From: Actinomycetes bacterium
Lineage (GTDB): Bacteria > Actinomycetota > Acidimicrobiia > Acidimicrobiales > RAAP-2
Direction: 5' to 3'
Assembly (NCBI GenBank): GCA_021799915.1
Contig: JAJYZN010000078.1
Location: 1-6,468, forward strand
Length of the DNA stretch: 6,468 bases
Made by a program: the position numbers and the translations under genes. Positions 1-6,419 of the stretch are shown piece by piece (position 1 is the first letter of the stretch; every line of letters starts with the position of its first letter). The notes under the pieces were generated by a model, which had not been told where the DNA came from, made no database searches, and saw only the letters and a list, made by a program, of their open reading frames with translations.

Positions 1-528
1 ACCGGGCTGGCCCTGTACGTTGCCGTGGCGCGGCACGTCGACGGGCTCTACGCGCTTGCCGCCTTCTCGTTCGCCCTGAAAGTTGTGCTGGTCCCTGGAG
101 TGATCCTGCGCCTCTTGCGAGGTGCCCATGCCGACCTGTCGGGGAGCCCGGTGTTCGGAGTGGCCACCATGGCCCTCGTCGCTCTCGGTGTCAGTGCGTT
201 CGGGTTTTTCACCGTTGGGGCACTGCACGTGCACTCCACCGTGCTGCCGACCCCAGCGCTCGCCATCGCAGTCGCCGTGGTGCTCGTCGCATTCGTCCTC
301 ATCGTCCTGCGATCCGACGTGGTCTCACAGGCGATCGGGTTCTTCTCGCTCGAGAACGGCGTCTCGGTTGCCAGCCTGGTGGTTGCCTCCGGGCTGCCGC
401 TGGTGGTCGACGTCGCATTCCTCTTCGACCTCCTCGTGGCAGTGGTGGCCTTCGGAGTCATCATGCGGGTCCACCACGGGCGCAAGCGCACGCTGTCCAC
501 TGACCTGCTGGACCAGCTCAAGGGATGA
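1..528 (+). CDS. hyfE: HyfE/HycP-like membrane subunit of a group 4 hydrogenase-related complex (5' partial)
   Basis: The frame is open from base 1 (8 codons before the GTG at 25), so the gene very probably begins upstream; 175 residues are visible against about 216 in HyfE, so roughly 40 N-terminal residues are missing. Five hydrophobic segments can be seen (numbering from the GTG at 25: about 8-28, 43-64, 78-95, 103-121, 127-147). The stretch IGFFSLENG (E110) followed by LPLVVDVAFLFDLLV (D129, D135) matches the HyfE/HycP pattern, which corresponds to NuoK of complex I, where buried acidic residues take part in proton transfer. K19 in the first visible helix is also typical. The product should be an integral membrane subunit joining the NuoH-like subunit to the antiporter-like subunits. 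Its stop overlaps the next start by ATGA. Family assignment is firm; the true start is outside the window. Confidence 0.88.
   Translation, partial: TGLALYVAVARHVDGLYALAAFSFALKVVLVPGVILRLLRGAHADLSGSPVFGVATMALVALGVSAFGFFTVGALHVHSTVLPTPALAIAVAVVLVAFVLIVLRSDVVSQAIGFFSLENGVSVASLVVASGLPLVVDVAFLFDLLVAVVAFGVIMRVHHGRKRTLSTDLLDQLKG
520..524 (+). promoter_or_regulatory. Shine-Dalgarno-like AAGGG favouring a GTG start at 531 for hyfF
   Basis: AAGGG directly abuts the ATG at 525, too close to serve it, but lies 6 bases before the in-frame GTG at 531. The real hyfF start may be GTG 531, two codons inside the ATGA overlap. The difference for the protein is two residues. Confidence 0.4.
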
Positions 529-2024
529 TCGTGTCTTCCGCACTCATCACCCTTGTCGTCGTTCCGCTTCTCGTTGCGATCGCGTCGCTCCTCCTTCCCG
601 TGCGTGCGTCGAAAGCGCTGAGCGTTCTCTCGGGCGTGGCATCGTTCGGGCTCTCGCTCGTCTTGATCCCGGCAGTTGTCCACCATCTCCGCGTGGGTAC
701 CGGGGACGTGCTGAGCGTGGACGCGCTCTCGATGGTGTTCCTCGTCGCCACCTCGTTCGTCTACGCGATCACTGCCTTGTACGCCGTCGGGTACCTGCAC
801 GCGGCTGGGAGCGCGGTCGGCACGCGCTACACCCGTCGCTTCTTCGCTGGGATCAACGTGTTCTGCTGGGCGATGATGGTGGCGACGTTGGTGAACGGCC
901 TGGCCTTGCTCTGGGTGGCCATCGAGATCACCACGGTCGTCTCTGCCCTTCTCGTGGCAATCGACGACACCGACGGCGCTTCCGAGGCGAGCTGGAAGTA
1001 CCTCCTCATCGCATCGATGGGACTGGGCATCGCGCTGCTCGCGACCATCATCATGTACTACGCGGGCAGCACGGTGTTCGGCTCAGCGTACGACCTCTCT
1101 TACGTGAAGCTCCTTGCGGGGGCCATGCATTTCCCGCCCAACGCGGTGCGGCTCGCGTTCGTGCTTGCCGTGCTCGGGTTCGGGACGAAAATGGGATTGG
1201 CACCGGTGCACACCTGGCTGCCAGACGCCCATTCCGAAGCTCCCACGCCGATCTCGGCCCTCCTCTCGGGGGCTCTGCTCGCCGTCAGCTTCTACGCCAT
1301 CCTCCGCTACTTCCAGATTGCCGAGCGTGCCTTGGGCCCGACGTTCCCTCGAAACGTCCTGCTCGTCTTCGGGCTCGCGTCATTGCTGCTCGCTGCCCTC
1401 TATGTGCTGCGCCAACGCGACCTCAAGCGACTGCTCGCCTACTCGAGCGTCGAGCACATGGGCATCCTCGCGATCGGCATGAGCTTCGGGGCGTCCATCG
1501 CGATCGTCGGGGTGCTACTTCAGGTGCTGGCTCACGCAGCCGCGAAGAGCACCGCGTTCTTCGGGGCAGGATCAGTCGTCCGCAAGTTCACCTCCAAAGA
1601 CATGACCCGTATCCGCGGCGCCGTGGGAGTCCTCCCGTGGAGCGGCACGATGTTGGTTCTTGCGATCCTCGCGCTCTCGGGTATGCCCCCGTTTGGGATA
1701 TTCCGCAGTGAGTTCTTCATCGTCTCGGGAGGGCTTGCGAGCTCCCACGACGCCGTCACGGTGGTCCTGGTGGGGCTGGTGACGCTGGCATTTTTGGGCA
1801 TCTCGTGGTTCACCATCCAGACCATGCTGACTCCCGATGCGACGACGGCCAGGCCTGGGCCTGGCGCAGCGGCCGCGACCGTGCAAAAAGGAGAGGTCAG
1901 CCGCTTGATCGTCGTTGCGATGGCCCTGGGCATCCTCGCGCTCGCCGTGCTGGGCGTCCATCCCCCGGCAGAGCTGAGCACGCTGCTGGCCCACGCGGCA
2001 CGTGAGCTCGGAGCGCCGAAATGA
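525..2024 (+). CDS. hyfF: HyfF/HycQ-like antiporter-type membrane subunit (NuoL/M/N family)
   Basis: A 499-residue, very hydrophobic protein of the NuoL/M/N (Mrp antiporter-like) family, expected to carry ions, probably protons, across the membrane within the complex. The family residues are intact: W130-VAI-E134 in the TM5 region, GFGTK222MGLAPVHTWLPDAH in TM7 with the characteristic Pro and His residues, AYSSVEH at 305-311, LAHAAAK341S in the TM10 region, and LSGMPPFGIFRSE396F in TM12. Length fits HyfF (about 500). Residues 436-457 form an Ala/Pro/Gly-rich loop before a last hydrophobic segment at about 460-478. The start overlaps the hyfE stop (ATGA); GTG 531 is an alternative two codons later with better ribosome-binding-site spacing. 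The stop overlaps the hyfG start. Among complex-I-related proteins the order next to hyfE and the HTWLPDAHSEAP motif favour HyfF/HycQ over a Nuo or Mrp subunit. Confidence 0.93.
   Translation: MIVSSALITLVVVPLLVAIASLLLPVRASKALSVLSGVASFGLSLVLIPAVVHHLRVGTGDVLSVDALSMVFLVATSFVYAITALYAVGYLHAAGSAVGTRYTRRFFAGINVFCWAMMVATLVNGLALLWVAIEITTVVSALLVAIDDTDGASEASWKYLLIASMGLGIALLATIIMYYAGSTVFGSAYDLSYVKLLAGAMHFPPNAVRLAFVLAVLGFGTKMGLAPVHTWLPDAHSEAPTPISALLSGALLAVSFYAILRYFQIAERALGPTFPRNVLLVFGLASLLLAALYVLRQRDLKRLLAYSSVEHMGILAIGMSFGASIAIVGVLLQVLAHAAAKSTAFFGAGSVVRKFTSKDMTRIRGAVGVLPWSGTMLVLAILALSGMPPFGIFRSEFFIVSGGLASSHDAVTVVLVGLVTLAFLGISWFTIQTMLTPDATTARPGPGAAAATVQKGEVSRLIVVAMALGILALAVLGVHPPAELSTLLAHAARELGAPK
2010..2013 (+). 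promoter_or_regulatory. Shine-Dalgarno GGAG for hyfG start at 2021
   Basis: GGAG lies 7 bases before the ATG at 2021, inside the 3' end of hyfF. It supports the coupled start that overlaps the hyfF stop. Confidence 0.5.
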
Positions 2025-3670
2025 CAGAGCATCCCGGGGTGAGCGGTGCTCACAATGCAGCCGGCGGGTCTCGGAGGTTCGAAGCGACAGAGCGAGACGA
2101 GATGCCCCAAGGACCAGAGATGTCCGAGAGCTCTGACGCGCTAGACCCGAACGCGCTTCGAGAGCGAGTACTGGACGCGCTGCGGCGGGGAGGTCGGTTC
2201 TGCGGGCTGTTCGGGTCTGCCGCGCCGGGTGGAACCCAACTGCTCGCCGTGGTTGCACACGAGGGTGCGTTCAGGACCACGACGATGAACGTGCCTGCGG
2301 GGCTCTCGTCGTACCCTGCCCTCACTCCCAGCATCGCGGCGGCCGCGTGGTACGAGCGGGAGATCCACGACCTGTTCGGTCTGGAGCCGGCCGGCCATCC
2401 CCGCCTCGATCCCCTCGTCCTTCCCCTCGCTGACGGCGCAGCCCACCCGCGCCCGGGATCGCACGGCAATGCCAGCCCACGCGCGCCCAGCCCGCTCGCG
2501 CCCAGCCCACTCGCGCCCAGCCCACGCGCCCCCGGCCTGGTCCAGCTCGACACGACCCCGCTGCCGGCGCACTTGCATGGCGAGGGAGTCTTCACCCTGC
2601 CGTACGGCCCGGTCCGCTCCGGGGTGTTCGAGTCCATCGAGTACCTGCTGGAGACGCCGGGCGAGTACCTCCCGCACGTGCGCTCCCGCGTGTACTACAA
2701 GCATCGCGGGATAGAAGTCCGCTTCGAGGGCATGGACGTTGCCGACGGCGTGCTGTTGGCAGAGAGGTTCGAGGGCACGGCGTCGGTGGCGCACGCCATC
2801 GCGTTCAGCCGAGCGATCGAGCGATTGGCCGGGATGACGGCGTCGGAGGAAGCGGAGCTCGTGCGCATCATCCACGCGGAGCTCGAACGCGTGGCGGCGC
2901 ACCTCGACACGTTCATCCGCCAGGTCGAAGCCGCCGGGCAGGCCGTCGCCTACAGCCGCCTCACGCTGCACAAAGAGAGGGTCCAACGCCTGCGAGCGCG
3001 CTTGTGTGGGAGCAGGTTCGGTCGAGGTGTCGTCATCCCGGGCGGGGTTGCCGGCGCGCCGAGCCTGCAGCGGAGCGACTTGGTTGCCATCACCGGCAAG
3101 ATCGAGAGCGCGGCCACCGCCGACCTCCGCCTCTTGATGGCGACGCCTTCCTTTGTGGACCGGCTCCGGGGGACCGGCGTGGTGCCCGAGGAGGTTGCCC
3201 GGCGACACGGGGCGGTGGGTCCCGTCGGAAGGGGCTCAGGCCAGACGGTGGACGTGCGCGCTTCCCATCCCTACGGCGCCTACGGACTTCTCGGTTACGA
3301 GCCCGTCGAGCCGAGCGACGAGGGCGACGTCCTGGCTCGCCAACGCGTGCGCTTGCAGGAGATAGCCGGCGCCTTCCGGCTCATCGAGGGAGCGGCCCTC
3401 CGACTCGATCGAGTCGCAGGTTCGGGTCGCTGGCGTGTGCCGCTCGAGGCCGGGGTGAGCGGCGAGGCGCTCGGCTGGGCCGAGTCGCCCCAGGGCGAGA
3501 TCCTCTCTCTCGTGAGAGCCGAGGAAGGTCACCTCGTTCGAGTGAAGCCTCGCTCAGCTTCCTTTCACAACTTGGCGCTCTTTGCGACAGCCTTTCCTCG
3601 GGACATCTTCACCGATTTCGCCTTCATCGAGGCCAGTTTCGGGCTCTCGGTCGCCGGGGTGGCGGGATGA
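2021..3670 (+). CDS. hyfG: HyfG/HycE-like large subunit (NuoC+NuoD fusion) without [NiFe] ligands
   Basis: The 549-residue protein has two parts. Residues about 45-135 are NuoC-like, with WYEREIHDLFGLEPAGHP (110-127). Residues about 185-549 are NuoD/hydrogenase-large-subunit-like, with GEGVFTLPYGP (187-197), YYKHRGIE (225-232) and ERFEGTASVAH (248-258). A Pro-rich repeat linker (152-171) joins them. In HycE/HyfG the segment at 250-258 is VCGICGFAH; here the two [NiFe] cysteines are E251 and A254. The C-terminal DPCxxC is replaced by GLSVAG (541-546). Only C61 and C329 occur in the whole protein, so no [NiFe] centre can form by the usual route. The protein ends three residues after the last ligand position, leaving no tail for a maturation protease. 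It should sit on the cytoplasmic arm next to the NuoB-like protein encoded downstream. ATG 2021 overlaps the hyfF stop; ATG 2120 is a good alternative start. Family placement is firm; the catalytic role is unknown. Confidence 0.93.
   Translation: MTEHPGVSGAHNAAGGSRRFEATERDEMPQGPEMSESSDALDPNALRERVLDALRRGGRFCGLFGSAAPGGTQLLAVVAHEGAFRTTTMNVPAGLSSYPALTPSIAAAAWYEREIHDLFGLEPAGHPRLDPLVLPLADGAAHPRPGSHGNASPRAPSPLAPSPLAPSPRAPGLVQLDTTPLPAHLHGEGVFTLPYGPVRSGVFESIEYLLETPGEYLPHVRSRVYYKHRGIEVRFEGMDVADGVLLAERFEGTASVAHAIAFSRAIERLAGMTASEEAELVRIIHAELERVAAHLDTFIRQVEAAGQAVAYSRLTLHKERVQRLRARLCGSRFGRGVVIPGGVAGAPSLQRSDLVAITGKIESAATADLRLLMATPSFVDRLRGTGVVPEEVARRHGAVGPVGRGSGQTVDVRASHPYGAYGLLGYEPVEPSDEGDVLARQRVRLQEIAGAFRLIEGAALRLDRVAGSGRWRVPLEAGVSGEALGWAESPQGEILSLVRAEEGHLVRVKPRSASFHNLALFATAFPRDIFTDFAFIEASFGLSVAGVAG
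2109..2113 (+). promoter_or_regulatory. Shine-Dalgarno AAGGA pointing to an internal hyfG start at ATG 2120
   Basis: AAGGA stands 6 bases before the in-frame ATG at 2120 (residue 34). The 33 residues before it show no domain and are rich in Gly, Glu and Arg, so translation from 2120 would give a complete NuoC+NuoD protein of 516 residues. Confidence 0.4.
2474..2533 (+). repeat. Four tandem 15-bp units encoding an SP(R/L)AP linker
   Basis: Four in-frame 15-bp units (2474-2488, 2489-2503, 2504-2518, 2519-2533) differ at only a few bases and encode SPRAP, SPLAP, SPLAP, SPRAP. They lie exactly between the NuoC-like and NuoD-like parts of the large subunit, so the product is a stiff Pro-rich hinge. 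The near-identity of the units suggests recent expansion by replication slippage. Confidence 0.9.
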
Positions 3671-4533
3671 TGCCCTGGATCCCGAGGGGGCTCCGAGAGG
3701 GCATTGTCACCAGCCGCTACCCGCGGCACCCTGACGGGTACGGCGAGGGGTTCCGAGGCACGGTGATCGTTCATGCGACCTCTGGCACACCCGAGCAGCT
3801 CGCGTTGGCAACGCGCGCGTGCCCGACCGGAGCCATCACGACCGTGCACGACCGCCCGCGGGTGGATCGTGGTCGCTGCATCCTGTGTGGCCGGTGTGCC
3901 GAGTTGGCCCCAGCGGTCTTCAGCCTCGATCCCTCCTTCGAGACGGCAGCGGTCGACCCAAGGGGGCTCGTCGTCCCCGCGGGTGACGACGACGAAAGTG
4001 CCGTGGAACAGGTGAGGAGCCAGCTGGCCGGCCGGGTGCGGATGCTGCGCCGGTCGGTGCAGGTCCGCCACGTCGACGTCGGATCTGACGGCGCCGACGA
4101 GTGGGAAGTTGCGGCGCTCTCCAACCCCGTCTACGACGTACAGCGCCTGGGGATCTTCTTCACGGCCAGTCCCCGGCACGCCGACCTGCTGCTCGCCACC
4201 GGGGTCGGAGCAGTCGGGATGCTCGGCCCGCTGCGCGAGACCTACGACGCCATGCCGACACCCAAGGTCGTCGTCGCAGCGGGCGTGGACGCCGTGAGCG
4301 GCGGCCTCCTCGGTGGGGGCTACGCGTCTCGGGGAGGTCTCGTCGGAGAGATACCCGTCGATGTGCTCGTCCCCGGTTCGCCGGCGACGCCGTTCGGGCT
4401 GCTGTACGGCATTCTCCTCGCAGTCGGCCGCCTGACGGGAGCGAAACCACGTCGATCCCGCACGAGCGCCACACGCACGAGCGTGGCTCACCCGGACGGA
4501 CCGACGTCCTCGGCGCCAGGCAGCAGGTCGTGA
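3667..4533 (+). CDS. Ferredoxin (HyfH/NuoI-like) plus NuoB/HyfI-like fusion, lacking the proximal cluster cysteines
   Basis: The protein has 288 residues. Residues 1-90 resemble HyfH/HycF: GLREGIVTSRYP and GEGFRG precede ACPTGAI (C52) and CILCGRC (C71, C74, C77). These four cysteines match the ligands of one [4Fe-4S] cluster of a two-cluster ferredoxin; the other cluster's ligands are absent (P42, L45, A48, A81). Residues about 130-258 resemble the small subunit HyfI/HycG: RHVDVGS, SNPVYDVQRLGIFFTASPRHADLL in shorter blocks, ETYDAMPTPK, SGG and VPGSPATP. Every proximal-cluster cysteine of that family is replaced: D141, D144, D208 and S238. Residues 259-288 are a basic Ser/Arg-rich tail. The protein should lie in the cytoplasmic arm, against the large subunit. 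The start at 3667 overlaps the hyfG stop (ATGA); ATG 3670 follows at once and GGGG at 3656-3659 can serve either. The open frame extends far upstream, but that part is Arg-rich shadow of hyfG. The domains are clear; the redox role is not. Confidence 0.9.
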   Translation: MMPWIPRGLREGIVTSRYPRHPDGYGEGFRGTVIVHATSGTPEQLALATRACPTGAITTVHDRPRVDRGRCILCGRCAELAPAVFSLDPSFETAAVDPRGLVVPAGDDDESAVEQVRSQLAGRVRMLRRSVQVRHVDVGSDGADEWEVAALSNPVYDVQRLGIFFTASPRHADLLLATGVGAVGMLGPLRETYDAMPTPKVVVAAGVDAVSGGLLGGGYASRGGLVGEIPVDVLVPGSPATPFGLLYGILLAVGRLTGAKPRRSRTSATRTSVAHPDGPTSSAPGSRS

Positions 4534-6419
4534 GCGGTCCCTTGCTCGGCGCCGGACTGGCGTGTTTTGCCGCAGGTGCGCTCGCTGACCTGGGCGTCGG
4601 GGTACGGCGGGCTTGGCTGCGGATGCTGCCGTACCTGTTGGGGATGGCGGGGAGCACCTGCCTCGCCGTCGTCGGCATCCATGCCACGTTGTCGAAGGCG
4701 TCGACGATCGACATCTCCGAGGTGTTCGGCCTGCACGGCGGGTCCCTTCGCATCGACGCGCTCGCCGGCTTCTTCCTCACGCTCTTGTTCAGTCTCGCGA
4801 TCGCGGTGTCGGCCGCCTTCGTGTCCTGGGTGCGGCCTCCCGACCGAGCGCACCGCCGGGGGACGGCATCGGGCTTCCTGTTGCTTCTGGCATCGGTGGC
4901 GGTGGTCCTGTGTGCGGGGGACGCCTTCACCTTCCTCTTCGCATGGGAATCGCTGACCGTCTCGTTCATCGTGCTCACCTCGGTGACGCGCCGCGAGGCG
5001 GGGCAGGTCGGGGCCGTGTGGTCGACGGCGGGCATCGGCAAGGTGAGCGGAGCATCCCTGCTGCTCGCGTTCCTGCTCCTGGCCGGGCACACCGGGACCC
5101 TCACGATCGCCCAGTGGCACGCGGTCGGGCCGGGTGGTCTCCGCGACGTGGCATGGACCCTGGTGGTCGTGGGCTTCGCGGGGAAGCTGGGTGTGGTGCC
5201 CTTGCAGGTCTGGGTCCCGGTGGGCTACCCGGCCGCTCCCGGACCGGCCCGGGCTGCCATGGCCGGGATCGCGGCCAACGTCGGCGTGTACGGGCTGTGG
5301 CGGTTCTTGGGCGTGCTCGGGCGCCCACCGGTCTGGCTGGTCGTCATCGTCTTGCTCGCCGGCGGACTGACGGCGCTCCTCGGGATCGCGTTCGCCGCCG
5401 TCGAGGGGCGGCTGGGCCGGGTCGTGGCCTACTCGAGCATCGAGAATGCCGGCTTGATCGTGACCGCGTACGGTGTGGCACTGACCGGAGCGGTCGTGCA
5501 CTCCGAGCTCCTGGTGGCGATGGGACTGCTGGCTGCCACGCTCCAGACGGTCACCCACGCGATTGCCAAATCGGCGTTGTTCCTGTCGCTCGCCAATGTC
5601 GAGAGCGCGACGGGCACCGACGAGCTGGAGGCGCTCCGAGGCATCGGGCGCCGGATGCGCTGGAGCGCAGCCGGTTTCGGCGCCGGGGCCATCGCACTTG
5701 CGGGGCTGCCTCCCAGCATCGGTTTCGTCTCGGAGTGGTTCATCCTCGAGGCCCTGATGCAGCAGTTCCGGCTGCCGGGCCTGGCGCTGCGTCTCGCTTT
5801 GGCCGGAGCGGGGGCTCTGGTGGCACTCACTTCGGGTCTCGCTGCGCTGGCGTTCCTGCGAGTGCTCGGGCTGAGCTTTCTGGGCCGTCCCAGTCGGATC
5901 GTCGACGAGCGAGGTAGGGAGACCGGTCGGCTCGGCCGGGCAGCACTCGGGGTGCTGGCCGTCGGCTGCCTCGGTCTGGCAGCCGTGAGCCCGTGGGAGG
6001 TCCGCTTCATCGCCGACGGGCTCGGCTCACTGGTGCCCGAGCACGTCACGCTCCAGGCGCTCAAGTCGCCGTGGGTGCTCCAGCCAGTCTTCCACGGCTT
6101 CTCCATCCTCTCCCCCTCGTGGCTGTGGGTGGCGATGCCAGTGGCGTTCGCAGGGGTGATCTTGGGGGCGGTGGCTCTCTCACGTGGGCGTTACCTGCGG
6201 CTTCGCCGGGTGCCGTCGTGGCACTCTGCCGGCCCTGGGGTCGCCGGCCCTGCGTCCTACTCGCCGTTCGCCTTCGTCAATCCGCTCCGCCACGTGCTCG
6301 GTGGCGTGCTGGGTACGCGACTCGACCCGGACTCCATGTTCCTTGCTCATCGATCGATGGCGGCACCGGGGAGTTGGCGGCGCAGAATCAACAGCTGTCC
6401 ATGGGCCACTGCCAGCTGA
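4530..6419 (+). CDS. hyfB: HyfB-like antiporter-type membrane subunit (NuoL/M/N family)
   Basis: Starting at GTG 4530, which overlaps the previous stop (GTGA), the product has 629 residues, close to HycC/HyfB (about 610-670). The upstream frame to 4101 is Arg-rich and is the shadow of the preceding gene. The protein is strongly hydrophobic and keeps the family residues: FAWE140 in the TM5 region, GFAGK219LGVVPLQVWVP in TM7, AYSSIEN at 300-306, HAIAK347S, and LAGLPPSIGFVSE402W in TM12. Near the C-terminus, RRVPSWHS and the YSPFAFVNPLR stretch (577-587) match the pattern after the last helices of HyfB-type proteins. It should be the second ion-translocating subunit, paralogous to HyfF. After about residue 600 the likeness to the family stops, G/C use at third positions falls, and a minus-strand frame overlaps; the natural end may have been altered. 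No promoter is visible before it. Confidence 0.9.
   Translation: MSGPLLGAGLACFAAGALADLGVGVRRAWLRMLPYLLGMAGSTCLAVVGIHATLSKASTIDISEVFGLHGGSLRIDALAGFFLTLLFSLAIAVSAAFVSWVRPPDRAHRRGTASGFLLLLASVAVVLCAGDAFTFLFAWESLTVSFIVLTSVTRREAGQVGAVWSTAGIGKVSGASLLLAFLLLAGHTGTLTIAQWHAVGPGGLRDVAWTLVVVGFAGKLGVVPLQVWVPVGYPAAPGPARAAMAGIAANVGVYGLWRFLGVLGRPPVWLVVIVLLAGGLTALLGIAFAAVEGRLGRVVAYSSIENAGLIVTAYGVALTGAVVHSELLVAMGLLAATLQTVTHAIAKSALFLSLANVESATGTDELEALRGIGRRMRWSAAGFGAGAIALAGLPPSIGFVSEWFILEALMQQFRLPGLALRLALAGAGALVALTSGLAALAFLRVLGLSFLGRPSRIVDERGRETGRLGRAALGVLAVGCLGLAAVSPWEVRFIADGLGSLVPEHVTLQALKSPWVLQPVFHGFSILSPSWLWVAMPVAFAGVILGAVALSRGRYLRLRRVPSWHSAGPGVAGPASYSPFAFVNPLRHVLGGVLGTRLDPDSMFLAHRSMAAPGSWRRRINSCPWATAS

Noticed and set aside
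1438..1456. Near-identical bases in hyfF and hyfB (GCCTACTCGAGCRTCGAG, also near 5426-5443)
   Set aside because: Encodes the AYSS(V/I)E motif shared by the two paralogous antiporter subunits; not a repeat element.
122..1711. Long plus-strand frame of 529 codons across hyfE and hyfF
   Set aside because: The product is Arg/Ser/Pro-rich with no domain and lies in another frame over two clear membrane-protein genes; typical GC-rich shadow.
2141..3208. Minus-strand frame of 355 codons opposite hyfG
   Set aside because: Low-complexity Arg/Gly/Ala-rich antisense shadow of a strongly supported gene.
3004..3666. Upstream extension of the ferredoxin/NuoB fusion gene
   Set aside because: This part of the frame is the shadow of hyfG; the first recognisable domain residues follow ATG 3667.
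4613..5917. Plus-strand frame of 434 codons within hyfB
   Set aside because: Arg/Gly-rich product without hydrophobic segments; hyfB in the other frame has the full antiporter motif set.
6348..6359. Perfect 12-bp palindrome CATCGATCGATG
   Set aside because: It is short, without spacer or T-run, and made of repeated GATC/ATCG; chance is enough, although it lies at the possible junction. Not called as a terminator or operator.
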